Shown here: one piece after another, positions 28,486 through 37,112 of the stretch
Layout of the letters: each line of letters opens with the position of its first letter
How positions within the stretch are numbered: the stretch's first letter is position 1
Source of the DNA: Mycobacterium yunnanensis
GTDB taxonomy: Bacteria; Actinomycetota; Actinomycetes; Mycobacteriales; Mycobacteriaceae
NCBI RefSeq assembly: GCF_025823185.1
Contig: NZ_JACKVK010000008.1
Location: 125,565 to 189,564, forward strand
Direction: 5' to 3'
DNA: 64,000 nucleotides
The notes under the pieces: generated by a model
Seen by the model: only the letters and a program-made list of their open reading frames with translations
What the model was told of the DNA's origin: nothing
Databases searched by the model: none
Position numbers and translations under genes: made by a program

Positions 28486-28641
28486 GCAGTTCCGACGGGC
28501 TCGGACCCGCGACATTTCTGGAGAATGCCTTGACGCATGTCTGTGGGATCGTCCCTGAGTGTGGGCGTCCCGCCTCACTCGCCAGATACCGCAAGCAGTC
28601 AGCTCTCGCCCGCGAGAGCTACGTCGGTACGCTCGTGCCGT

Positions 28642-28647
28642 TATAGT
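28642..28647 (+). promoter_or_regulatory. TATAGT -10 box upstream of GT87 copy 2
   Basis: TATAGT, an excellent TANNNT match, with a 7-nt spacer to the GTG at 28655 and no ribosome site. Strong candidate for a leaderless transcript, making copy 2 independent of copy 1. Confidence 0.6.
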
Positions 28648-28654
28648 CGCGCGG

Positions 28655-29887
28655 GTGACTGCGGCGTCGATTCCTGGGGCGCGGCCTCGTCTTTCCCGCT
28701 TGGTTGCTCTTGCGCCCATCCTCCTCGGTATCAGCGTGATCGTTCGAATCGCCTCGACGATGATCGCCTACTCCGTCCAGGGCGACTTCTTCTTCGACCT
28801 GCACGTCTACGTGATCGGCGGCGCGGCGCTCAATCACCCCGGCACGCTGTACGACGTCTTCTACGTCGACCCGGTCAAGGGCGAGCACCTGGCATTCACC
28901 TATCCGACCTTCGCGGCAATGGTCTTCTACCCGCTGCACTTACTAAAGTTTGGTCTCGTCGCCTTCCTCTGGCAGGTGGGCCAGGTCGCGGCCGTGTATG
29001 GATCTGTGCGGATCAGTCAGCGCTTTATTGGCGGCGGCAGCCGACGGATCGCCATGTTGTGGACGGCTGTAGCCCTTTGGCTAGAACCCGTGGCGAGCAG
29101 CTTTCAAACCGGTCAGGTCGGCGTCTTCCTGATGTTGGGCGTTCTCTATGCCGCCTACACCACCCGCTGGTGGCTGTCTGGTCTGCTCATTGGCGTCGGC
29201 GCTGGTATCAAGCTGACACCAGCTATCACTGGCCTTTACTTCGTCGGTATGCGGCGCTGGGCCGCCGCCGCGTTCTCGGCAGTGGCCTACTTCGGCACGG
29301 TTGCAGTGGCTTACCTCGCGTTTCCGGTCGACACGGGCCGTTACTTTCCCCACCAGATGATCAAGGCGGGCCAGACACTGCCGGTCGGGTCGTCGTGGAA
29401 TCAGTCCTGGTTGGGTGGTATCTCGCGGATCGTGGGACACGACGCAGGTCCCCGCTCGCTGGTCGTCCTGGCGATCGCCGCCACCGGGTTGCTGACCGTA
29501 GTGGCCTGGCGTGCACTTGCTTCCGGCACGGGTGAACGCGACCGGCTGGGCCTCCTGCTGGTGATTCAGCTGTTCGGGCTGATGGCGGCGCCGGTGTCGT
29601 GGATCCATCACTGGGTGTGGGTGGTGCCCCTGCTGATCTGGCTTATTCACGGACCGTGGCGCGACAAACCCGGTGCCAAGCTCCTGGGCTGGGGCTGGCT
29701 GGTGCTCATGGTGATCAGCGTTCCCAGCTTGCTGTCCCTGGCTCAGCCGAACATCATGGAGTTCAGCAGGCCTTGGTACCTTGCGTGGCCCGGACTGATC
29801 TACATCGCGGCATCGCTGACCACACTGGCGTGGATCGCCGTGACCGGGCGACGGGTAGGCGCTGCGGACACGGTCACCACACCTTGA
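28655..29887 (+). CDS. GT87 polyprenol-phosphate-mannose-type mannosyltransferase, copy 2
   Basis: 410 aa from the GTG at 28655, placed by the TATAGT box 7 nt upstream and by alignment with copy 1. Same GT-C membrane architecture: FFFDLHVYVIGGAAL with the catalytic-loop Asp, HPGTLYDVF, FTYPTFAAMVFYPLH, AGIKLTPAITGLY and APVSWIHHWVWVVPLLIWL. Codon use is mostly normal for the window, with a few rare codons (TTA, CTA). The pair probably arose by tandem duplication followed by divergence, so the acceptors may differ. The 3' end overlaps the convergent epimerase gene by 14 nt. Confidence 0.87.
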   Translation: MTAASIPGARPRLSRLVALAPILLGISVIVRIASTMIAYSVQGDFFFDLHVYVIGGAALNHPGTLYDVFYVDPVKGEHLAFTYPTFAAMVFYPLHLLKFGLVAFLWQVGQVAAVYGSVRISQRFIGGGSRRIAMLWTAVALWLEPVASSFQTGQVGVFLMLGVLYAAYTTRWWLSGLLIGVGAGIKLTPAITGLYFVGMRRWAAAAFSAVAYFGTVAVAYLAFPVDTGRYFPHQMIKAGQTLPVGSSWNQSWLGGISRIVGHDAGPRSLVVLAIAATGLLTVVAWRALASGTGERDRLGLLLVIQLFGLMAAPVSWIHHWVWVVPLLIWLIHGPWRDKPGAKLLGWGWLVLMVISVPSLLSLAQPNIMEFSRPWYLAWPGLIYIAASLTTLAWIAVTGRRVGAADTVTTP

Positions 29888-30776
29888 TCGAGAACCTCGT
29901 CGTCTCCGGCTTGCCCGCGACGGCGAAGCGGTAGTGGCCCTGGCGCAACGCATCCGTCGGCGCGGCCATCGGTTCGATCGCGATGACGTCGTCGCTGGGC
30001 GGCGCGAACAACTGGGTCGCGGGATAGCCCTCGAGGAAGGCGATCTCGACGCGGCGATCTCCACCGGAGACGGTGAACACCGCGCCGGCGGGCACCTGGT
30101 CGAAGCCGTCGTCGTAGGTGGTGCTGCCCAGCAGCGTCGACCCGCCGGGCCAATCGTCGTGCGCGCCGGTGGGCAGACCCACGTCGTCGACCGGCCGGTG
30201 CCGCATGGCCGGGGTGGTCAGGGTCCACTCGGCGCGGGGGACTCCGGGCAGTTGGACGTACGGGTGATAGCCGAAGCACATCGGCACCGACGCACCGGTG
30301 GTCGGGGTGACGGTGGTCTCGACGGTCAGGGTGCGGTCGGCGAGCGTCACGCGCTGGGTCAGGACGTGGGGAAACGGGAACGACGCCAGCAGGCGCGGTC
30401 GCCCGGCGAAGTCCACCACCGCCGTCAGCGAGTTCTCCGACCGATCCGAGACGAGCCAGCCGGAATAGCCGGTGAGGACGCCGTGGATGGTGATGTCGTT
30501 CTCGTCGGTGCGCACGCCGCCGGTGCCCGGGGTCAGTGTCACCACGGCGCCGTCGATCCCATAGTGGTTGGCGCTCAGGCGATTTGCCCACGGATAGAGG
30601 ATCGGTATGCCCATCGTCTTGCCCGCGGTGATGTAGGCGTCCAGCCCGCGCCGCTGCCCCAGGAACTCGTGTTCTCCGTCGCGCAACGACGTCACGATCA
30701 TGCCGGCCATGGGGACGACGGTCGCCGTCAGCGACGACGACGGGTCGGTCAGCGTGACGGCTTCGAACTCAGACAT
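29874..30776 (-). CDS. aldose 1-epimerase family protein
   Basis: 300 aa. Beta-sandwich mutarotase-like fold: PMAGMIVTSLRDGEHEFLG at the N-terminus, GIPILYPWANRLS (~57-69), the catalytic His candidate in TIHGVLTGYSGW (~96), second His in FGYHPYVQLPG (~170), and the Glu base near AIEPMAAPTDAL (~271). Full length for GalM-like enzymes, which interconvert alpha and beta anomers of hexoses or act on hexose 6-phosphates. No galactose operon surrounds it. The nearest partner is the flavohemoglobin-like gene 18 nt upstream, with no obvious metabolic link. Confidence 0.88.
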   Translation of the reverse strand: MSEFEAVTLTDPSSSLTATVVPMAGMIVTSLRDGEHEFLGQRRGLDAYITAGKTMGIPILYPWANRLSANHYGIDGAVVTLTPGTGGVRTDENDITIHGVLTGYSGWLVSDRSENSLTAVVDFAGRPRLLASFPFPHVLTQRVTLADRTLTVETTVTPTTGASVPMCFGYHPYVQLPGVPRAEWTLTTPAMRHRPVDDVGLPTGAHDDWPGGSTLLGSTTYDDGFDQVPAGAVFTVSGGDRRVEIAFLEGYPATQLFAPPSDDVIAIEPMAAPTDALRQGHYRFAVAGKPETTRFSIKVW

Positions 30777-30794
30777 TCGGCGATTCTGTCACGC

Positions 30795-31961
30795 TCAACC
30801 AGACAGCGGATCGTGTTGGATGCGCCGTGGATCGGCGCCCCGCGCGATCAGGGCCGCCTTCGTCGTCTCGACCATCGCGGGCCCTCCGCAGATGAGGATT
30901 TGCCGGTCGCTCCAGCTGCCGTATCGCGTGACCACCTCGGGAAGCCGACCGGTCTGGCGGACGTGCAACCCGCGGGGCGGGTCGACACGGGGGTAGTCGG
31001 CAGCCCACGGCGGATTGGTCGAGTACTCCGAGACGGGGGTCACCGCCAGCCACGGGTTGGTCGAGGCGACCTGCCACAGGGTCTGCAGGTCGTAGAGGTC
31101 GCAGGGATACCTGGCGCCGAAGAACAGGTGGACGCGCGGATTTTGGCCCCAGCGAGCCAGATTCATGATGATCGACCGCAGCGGCGCGAGACCCGTGCTG
31201 CCTGCGACCATCAGCACGTCGGCGCCGCTTCGGTCGACGTGCATCGCGCCGTGCGGATTGGACACTCGCCACCGGTCCCCGGGGGCCGTCTCGCCGACGA
31301 TCGCGGTGCTGACCATTCCGCCCGCGACCGAACGCACGTGGAACTCGATCGCGCCGTCGCGGTCCGCTGGAATCGAGGGGCTCAGGTACCGCCAGCGACG
31401 CGGCCACTGCGGCACCTGAACCGTGACGTATTGACCGGCATGGAAGTGCAGCGGCTCGTCGAGCTGCAGCCGGACCACCGACACGTCGCGGGTGGCGCGG
31501 ACGTGCTCGACGACGGTGCCGTCGACGAACGGTGGCCCCTTCTCCGCGTCGGCCGCGCCCCGCATGATCCCGACGATCAGCGTGACGGCCTGCTGTGCGG
31601 CATCGGCCAGCCGGTCGTCCCATCGTTCGATGAGGTGGCTGCGCAGCGTGGTCAGCAGCGCATCCTGCATGGAATCGTAATGTCGTTGCGTGACACCGTA
31701 TTTGCGATGATCCCTGCCCAGCTGGGCGAGGAAGGCGACGGGTTCGTCGGCCCGCTGGGCGACCAGTTCGCCCAGCAGCCACGTCATCGCCCTGGCGAAC
31801 ACCGTGCGCTGGCGCTCCATGTCGGGCGGGAACAGGTCGCGCACCCCGGTGTCGACGGCGAACCAGCGGGTGTAGAAGCGGTGGATCAGCTCTCCGGAGC
31901 CGGCCGCGGGGTCGAACGCATCGCGTAGCGTCGCCAGCGCGTCACGGTCGTCGAGTCCCAC
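30795..31961 (-). CDS. globin-FAD/NAD(P) oxidoreductase (type II flavohemoglobin, Rv0385-like)
   Basis: 388 aa from a GTG at 31961, placed by the start of the globin helices and by a TACACT box 8 nt upstream. N-terminal globin (~1-130): FYTRWFAVDTGVRDLFPPD and LGRDHRKYGVTQRHYD, whose first His is the likely proximal heme ligand. FAD domain with AGQYVTVQVPQWPRRWRYLSPS (normal RxYS altered to RYLSPS), and NAD domain with GSTGLAPLRSI and ICGGPAMVE. M. tuberculosis Rv0385, next to clpB there, has this make-up and is described as an atypical flavohemoglobin without classical NO dioxygenase behaviour. A respiratory or D-lactate-linked role is possible; not shown by sequence. Confidence 0.85.
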   Translation of the reverse strand: MGLDDRDALATLRDAFDPAAGSGELIHRFYTRWFAVDTGVRDLFPPDMERQRTVFARAMTWLLGELVAQRADEPVAFLAQLGRDHRKYGVTQRHYDSMQDALLTTLRSHLIERWDDRLADAAQQAVTLIVGIMRGAADAEKGPPFVDGTVVEHVRATRDVSVVRLQLDEPLHFHAGQYVTVQVPQWPRRWRYLSPSIPADRDGAIEFHVRSVAGGMVSTAIVGETAPGDRWRVSNPHGAMHVDRSGADVLMVAGSTGLAPLRSIIMNLARWGQNPRVHLFFGARYPCDLYDLQTLWQVASTNPWLAVTPVSEYSTNPPWAADYPRVDPPRGLHVRQTGRLPEVVTRYGSWSDRQILICGGPAMVETTKAALIARGADPRRIQHDPLSG

Positions 31962-31969
31962 GCCGTTCG

Positions 31970-31975
31970 AGTGTA
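31970..31975 (-). promoter_or_regulatory. TANNNT -10 box upstream of the globin-reductase gene
   Basis: Minus-strand TACACT with an 8-nt spacer to the GTG at 31961, no ribosome site. Probable leaderless promoter just after the GAP-family gene stop. Confidence 0.45.
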
Positions 31976-31990
31976 GGGGCGACCCGGGAG

Positions 31991-32641
31991 TCAGAGTCCA
32001 TGCAGGCCCTTGTAGAGCACCAACAGGCCGAGCACGATCAGGATGCCGGCGACCAGCGCGGCGTGCTGCGCCTCCATCCAGTCCTTGAGTCGTGTCAGCG
32101 GCTCGTGCAGTCGGTCCCCGGACACCGCGTAGGCCAGCACCGGCAGCGCCACCGTGGAGGCGGCGACCGCGACGTAGAACGACAGTCCGAGCGTGGCACC
32201 CCGACGGCCCAACCCCTCGGTGCCGATCGCCAATCCCGCTGCGGCGCACATGAACAGCACCTTCGGGTTCGCCACGACCAGGACCAGCGCGGTGACGGCG
32301 GCCTTGCGTGGGGTGATCTTGGCGAAGCTCGTCATCCACTTCGGCGAGTGGTCCGAACGACCCCTGGTCAGCCACTTGTAGACGCCGAAGGCGACCAGCG
32401 CACCACCGGCGACGATGCGCACCCACGACGCCCAGCTCGGCGGCTTGTCCAGCCCTCCGCCGACGAGGTTGGACACCTCCACGAACACCTGCGTCACCAA
32501 CGCGAGACCGACGATCCAGCCGGCGAGGAAGGCCAATCCCGTCGGTCTCGGGCGCGGCGAATGCAGCACCAGCACCCCGGGAATGATCGACAGGGGTGAC
32601 AGTGCGACCACCAGGGCCAGCGGGATGAGTTCGGCCAGCAT
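31991..32641 (-). CDS. GAP/Sap-family membrane protein (LysE-like)
   Basis: 216 aa with six hydrophobic segments. The opening IPLALVVALSPLSIIPGVLV and LAFLAGWIVGLAL, plus TALVLVVANPKVL, are characteristic of the mycobacterial GAP (glycopeptidolipid-addressing protein) family, related to LysE-type exporters. GAP proteins are needed to move glycopeptidolipids to the surface in M. smegmatis; other paralogues have unknown cargo. No glycopeptidolipid genes are near, so the cargo is open. The ATG at 32641 was preferred to the longer frame because a TACTTT box lies 7 nt upstream. Confidence 0.82.
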   Translation of the reverse strand: MLAELIPLALVVALSPLSIIPGVLVLHSPRPRPTGLAFLAGWIVGLALVTQVFVEVSNLVGGGLDKPPSWASWVRIVAGGALVAFGVYKWLTRGRSDHSPKWMTSFAKITPRKAAVTALVLVVANPKVLFMCAAAGLAIGTEGLGRRGATLGLSFYVAVAASTVALPVLAYAVSGDRLHEPLTRLKDWMEAQHAALVAGILIVLGLLVLYKGLHGL

Positions 32642-32648
32642 CGCGGTA

Positions 32649-32654
32649 AAAGTA
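32649..32654 (-). promoter_or_regulatory. TANNNT -10 box upstream of the GAP-family gene
   Basis: Minus-strand TACTTT with a 7-nt spacer to the ATG at 32641 in the 97-nt region shared with the divergent multicopper oxidase. Predicts a leaderless mRNA. Confidence 0.48.
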
Positions 32655-32738
32655 GCAAACGCCGACCGGTCCGGGGGTGCGGTTGTACTCTGCCGCTCAG
32701 CCCGGCGTTCGCCTTGGGCCCGGCCAGGGAGAACGTTC

Positions 32739-35700
32739 ATGTCGGTCCGTCGGGTCAAGTCAGTCGTCGTCCTGCTCGTCGTGATGTCGATGACGGCGAT
32801 GCTCACCGGTTGCTCGACGAGCTCGCCAAAGGTCTCCACCAACCCGCCGCCCGGGGTCTTCGCGGGCCCGAACGGCAAACCAGCCCCGTTTCGCGAGCCG
32901 GTCCGGCTGTCGAGCAAGGACGGCGTCCTGGAGGTTCGGCTCTCGGCGCACCAGGGCACCGTCAACCTCGACACCGTCGCCGAGCCCGTCACCAACTTCC
33001 TGGTGTTCGGCTTCGACCTGATCAAGGGCACCAGCTCCGACGGGTCGACGAAGGGCGACGACCTCTATCCCGCGCCGACGCTGCACGTCGAACCGGGCCA
33101 ACGGCTGATCGTCCACTTCGACAACGACCTGCAGAACCTCACCATCAAGGACTTCTACGACCCGGCGTTCACCCCGAAGGGCGGCGACGTCCCGGTCTAC
33201 CCGCCGACGCTGACGGAGTCGCCGCTGAACCTGCACACCCACGGTCTGCACGTCAGCCCCTCCGGCAACGCCGACAACGTGCTGTTGTCCATCCCGGCGG
33301 GCATGGGCAACACCTACACCTACGACGTGCCCGCCAACATGCCGAACGGGCTGTACTGGTATCACAGCCACCGTCACACCATGACCACGCAGCAGACCTA
33401 TTTCGGGCTGGCCGGGCTGCTCGAGATCGGCCGTCCCGACGGGAATCTGCCGCTGGTCACCAAGAACGACATTCCCGTGCGCACCATGGCGATTCAGTAC
33501 AACTACGTGTTCGACCGCAACGGCCGGGGTCATCAGCTCAACAACTACAGCTGGCCGCAGTTCGTCAGCACGCTGACCCCGCCGACGGGCAGTCAGCTGG
33601 CCGACGGCACCTATGAGCCGAGCCTGGCACCGGTCGACATCGCCGACACGACGGTGGGGGCGCAGTACGTCACGCCGTGGTGGTCGGGACCCCTGTCGCC
33701 GCACAACAATCGCGGCCAGACCCAGTTCATGCCGTCGAACCTCATCGCCTTCGACGGGCCCGGCAAGAAGGTCGTGGAGAACCCGAATCTGCCGGAGAAT
33801 GAACGAGATCTGCAGTACACCGTCAACGGCCAGTTTCAACCCGAGCTGAAGATCAAGCCAGGGCAGACCGAGATCTGGGTGGTCGCCAACATCAGCGACA
33901 TCTCCTACATGACGCTGCGACTGACCGAGACCGCCACCGGCAACCACCCCAAGTTCGCGATCGTCGGTCAGGACGGCAACCCCTACACCCAGGTCGGCCG
34001 ACCGGTGTACGGCGACGGCACCACCCTCGACATCCCGCCGGCGTCGCGATACGCGATCGCCGTGACCATGCCCGCGGACGGCGATCTGGTCCTCGAGTTT
34101 CCTCCGGATCCCAAGGCCGCCCAGATCACCGATCCCGGTGTGCTCTACACGAACAACGGCACCAAGACCACCCCCGCCGTGCTCGGCACGCTGAGCGTCG
34201 ACCCGAAGTACATCAGCTACGCCGACGGCTTCTTCGTGTTTCCGACCCAGACCTTGATCCGCGCGACACCCGACACCAGTGGCCAGGGCACGACCACGGC
34301 GTTCGAACCCGGCCAGAAACTCGACGCCTACACCTCCTACGTGGACACCTCGGTGATGACGCCCGCCGTCACGCGGGCCCTGACCATCTCCGACACCATT
34401 GGCGGCGACAAGGCCAGCAACAACGATCCGAAGGCCGTCATCTACATGTTCGGCACCGGCGCCTTCCCGAATGTTCCGCTGATCCAGCCCAGGCTGAACT
34501 CCGTCGAGGAGTGGCAGATCACCAACCGGAACAACGACGCGCATCCAATGCACATCCACGTCAACGACTTTCAGGTCACCGGCATCGACGACCCGCGTCG
34601 GGGCAAGACGGGGGTGCAACCGTGGGGGCTCGACAACGTCAACGTCCCCGCTCCGGTCTTCGACGACATGCACGTGGTGACCACGCCGGCGTCGCTGACT
34701 CTGCGTCAGGAGTTCCAAGAGTATCCGGGGACCTACGTGATCCACTGCCACCGGCTCAACCATGAGGACAACGGGCTGATGGCCACCATCAACGTCATCC
34801 CCGAGGTGTCGAGCTACGCCGTGGCGGTACCGGGGTTCAGGGGCAAGGCCGCGTCGGTGCAGGTGCGGGATGAGAACGGCGACAAGTTGATTCAGACCGT
34901 GGTGCCGTTCGGGGGCTTCGAGGGCACCCCGTCGGTGGCCATGGCCGACGTCGACGGCGACGGAATCCTCGACCTGATCGTCGGCACCGGAAAGGGCGTG
35001 TCCGCCCAGGTGGTCGTCTACGACGGCAACTCGACCAAGGGCGGAGCGTTCACGACCGAACTGACCCGGTTCGCGCCGTTCGACGCCGACTTCACCGGCG
35101 GAGTCACCGTCGCCGGTGCCGACGTGGACGGGAACTCCATGGCCGACAACGTCGTCGTCGGATCGGGGCCGGGCATGGAATCGCAGATCAAGGTGTTCTC
35201 CTCCACCCTGCCGAAGGAATCGGGATCGGCGCCCGGGGTGTTCTCGGCCTTCACGCCGTACCCCGGCTCGGAATCGGGGGTGACGGTGGCCACCGGAATG
35301 GTCGAGATGGGATCCGGTCGAGAGAGCATCGTCACCGCCCCCGGTGCGGGTGACGCGCCGCTGGTCAAGACCTTCCGTTACGACCTCTACGAGCCGACTG
35401 CACGCGCCCGCGCCAATGGGACGGCGCCGCAATCGCATTCGGCAGCTGGCCGGACCGACCCGCGGATGACGTCGCAGTTCATGGCCTACGGCGAGGATTA
35501 CACCGGTGGCGTCGGACTGTCCACGGGGTGGGTGGCGGGCGCTCAGGGCGGGGCGAAGAGCATCGTCACCAGTCAGCTCTCCGGGCCGGGCACGGTACGG
35601 GCGTGGTCGAACGGGTCGCTGCTGACCGGGCAGCCGGAGGTCTACCTCGACGGTCCCAATCATCACGAGGAGAACGCCACCTACGGTCAGATCGCGTCGT

Positions 35701-35921
35701 TCACGCCGTTTCCGGACGGCGGCGGCACCACGGTCGCGACGACGAGCACCACCGTCGGCGCGGACGTGCTGGTCGCCGGCCGCACGCCCACGGGTTCGGA
35801 GGTGCGCAGATATCTCCTACAGCGGTCCACCCCGGACGCCACCGCCGTCGACCCGACGTTGACGTCGACGCCCACGGTGGTCACGGGCGCCACCGGCCCC
35901 GTCCCGCTCGGGGGCCGGTGA
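32739..35921 (+). CDS. multicopper oxidase lipoprotein with C-terminal FG-GAP-like repeats
   Basis: 1060 aa, far longer than usual 450-650 aa oxidases. The ATG at 32739 follows GGGAG; signal peptide with lipobox MLTGC (Cys25). All four copper motifs are present: HTHG (166-169), YWYHSHRH (206-213), HPMHIH (602-607) and HCHRLNHEDNGL (669-680). A long insert separates motifs 2 and 3. After ~residue 690 come calcium-loop repeats such as ADVDGDGILDLIVG and ADVDGNSMADNVVVG, resembling FG-GAP/VCBS beta-propeller blades. Probably a surface-anchored, four-electron oxidase acting on phenolic or metal substrates (Cu(I), Mn(II), Fe(II)); substrate unknown. A TACTCT at 32686 is a possible -10. Confidence 0.88.
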   Translation: MSVRRVKSVVVLLVVMSMTAMLTGCSTSSPKVSTNPPPGVFAGPNGKPAPFREPVRLSSKDGVLEVRLSAHQGTVNLDTVAEPVTNFLVFGFDLIKGTSSDGSTKGDDLYPAPTLHVEPGQRLIVHFDNDLQNLTIKDFYDPAFTPKGGDVPVYPPTLTESPLNLHTHGLHVSPSGNADNVLLSIPAGMGNTYTYDVPANMPNGLYWYHSHRHTMTTQQTYFGLAGLLEIGRPDGNLPLVTKNDIPVRTMAIQYNYVFDRNGRGHQLNNYSWPQFVSTLTPPTGSQLADGTYEPSLAPVDIADTTVGAQYVTPWWSGPLSPHNNRGQTQFMPSNLIAFDGPGKKVVENPNLPENERDLQYTVNGQFQPELKIKPGQTEIWVVANISDISYMTLRLTETATGNHPKFAIVGQDGNPYTQVGRPVYGDGTTLDIPPASRYAIAVTMPADGDLVLEFPPDPKAAQITDPGVLYTNNGTKTTPAVLGTLSVDPKYISYADGFFVFPTQTLIRATPDTSGQGTTTAFEPGQKLDAYTSYVDTSVMTPAVTRALTISDTIGGDKASNNDPKAVIYMFGTGAFPNVPLIQPRLNSVEEWQITNRNNDAHPMHIHVNDFQVTGIDDPRRGKTGVQPWGLDNVNVPAPVFDDMHVVTTPASLTLRQEFQEYPGTYVIHCHRLNHEDNGLMATINVIPEVSSYAVAVPGFRGKAASVQVRDENGDKLIQTVVPFGGFEGTPSVAMADVDGDGILDLIVGTGKGVSAQVVVYDGNSTKGGAFTTELTRFAPFDADFTGGVTVAGADVDGNSMADNVVVGSGPGMESQIKVFSSTLPKESGSAPGVFSAFTPYPGSESGVTVATGMVEMGSGRESIVTAPGAGDAPLVKTFRYDLYEPTARARANGTAPQSHSAAGRTDPRMTSQFMAYGEDYTGGVGLSTGWVAGAQGGAKSIVTSQLSGPGTVRAWSNGSLLTGQPEVYLDGPNHHEENATYGQIASFTPFPDGGGTTVATTSTTVGADVLVAGRTPTGSEVRRYLLQRSTPDATAVDPTLTSTPTVVTGATGPVPLGGR

Positions 35922-35966
35922 CCAGCGGCGGGTGACGTTTGGGCCGTTGTGGGTAAGGCTGGAGGC

Positions 35967-37112
35967 ATGGCCCCCACCCGCGGATCGATCTACGGTGCCC
36001 ATCTGCGACGCAGCGGCACCGTGGCGGTGCAGTTCATCGCGGTCGTGGCCGCCCTCTGGGTGCTCGGCTGGGTGGTGGGCAAGACGTGGGTCATCGTCCT
36101 GCCCGTGGTGCTGGCGCTGATCGTGTGCACCGTGCTGTGGCCGCCCGTGCGGTGGTTGCGCGACAAGGGGGTGCCCCCGGCCGGGGCGGTGCTGTTGGTG
36201 CTGCTGCTCGCCGTGGGGGTGGTCGCCGGTCTGATCGCGGCGGTCGCGCCGGCCATCGTCGAGCAGTCGGTCGAACTCGCCGACCAAGCCCAGGCCGGCG
36301 TCGTCCAGGTGCGCAACTGGCTCGACGGGCCACCGCTGAACGTCAGCGAGGCGCAACTGAATTCGGGCGTGGCCGCCATCAACGACGCACTCAACTCCAG
36401 CAGCGCGCAGATCGCCTCGGGCCTGTTCACCGGCGTCGGGGCCGCCGCGTCGGCGCTCGTCACGCTGTTCACCGCCATCGTGGTGACGTTCTTCCTGCTC
36501 AAGGACGGCCCAGGGTTCATTCCGTGGCTGCGACGAAGTGTCGGCATGCCGGCTGCGCCGCACCTCGCCGAGGTGTTGAGCCGCTGCTGGGCAACCCTTG
36601 GCGGCTTCATCCGCACCCAGGCATTGGTGAGCCTGGTGGACGCGGTGCTCATCGGGGTCGGCCTGGTGATACTCGGGGTGCCACTGGCGTATGCCCTGGC
36701 AATCGTCACCTTCATCGGCGGATTCGTCCCCATCGTCGGAGCGTTCGTCGCCGGTGGTCTCGCGGTACTCGTCGCGCTGGTGTCCAACGGTCCGGTCAAC
36801 GCCCTCATCGTGCTGGGGCTGATCCTGGCCGTCCAGCAGCTCGAGGGCAACGTCCTGCAGCCGTGGCTGCAGGCCAAGTCGATGAAGCTGCACGCCGTGA
36901 TCGTGCTCCTCGCAGTCACCTTGGGCAGCACGGAGTTCGGGATCATCGGTGCCTTTCTGGCGGTGCCAGTGGCGGCCACCGGCGCGGTGATCATCCGCTA
37001 CTACGGCGAGCAGGTGGGGCTACGAGCGGGCGAGAATCCCGACGACGACGAGCCCGAGGGGGACGACGCCGCCGAGGGGGACGGGGAACCCGTCACGGCA
37101 GGTGCCAGATGA
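35967..37112 (+). CDS. AI-2E-family (PF01594) membrane transporter
   Basis: 381 aa. The ATG at 35967 is preferred to an in-frame GTG at 35949 because an AAGGCT box lies 6 nt before it. Typical PerM/AI-2E layout: paired helices at the N-terminus (~20-75 and ~60-90), a ~75-residue external loop, TM pair around ALVTLFTAIVVTFFLLKDG, and the conserved cluster IGGFVPIVGAFVAGG plus LVQQLEGNVLQP-like AVQQLEGNVLQPWLQ. Acidic, disordered tail (DDDEPEGDDAAEGDGEP). Members export small molecules or ions; AI-2 itself is unlikely in mycobacteria. Overlaps the convergent ABM gene by 20 nt. Confidence 0.86.
   Translation: MAPTRGSIYGAHLRRSGTVAVQFIAVVAALWVLGWVVGKTWVIVLPVVLALIVCTVLWPPVRWLRDKGVPPAGAVLLVLLLAVGVVAGLIAAVAPAIVEQSVELADQAQAGVVQVRNWLDGPPLNVSEAQLNSGVAAINDALNSSSAQIASGLFTGVGAAASALVTLFTAIVVTFFLLKDGPGFIPWLRRSVGMPAAPHLAEVLSRCWATLGGFIRTQALVSLVDAVLIGVGLVILGVPLAYALAIVTFIGGFVPIVGAFVAGGLAVLVALVSNGPVNALIVLGLILAVQQLEGNVLQPWLQAKSMKLHAVIVLLAVTLGSTEFGIIGAFLAVPVAATGAVIIRYYGEQVGLRAGENPDDDEPEGDDAAEGDGEPVTAGAR

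Noticed and set aside
32760..35666. 968-codon open frame on the minus strand opposite the multicopper oxidase
   Set aside because: No family pattern; repetitive Val/Gly/Asp/Arg composition as expected of the antisense of a high-GC gene. The plus strand has four copper motifs.
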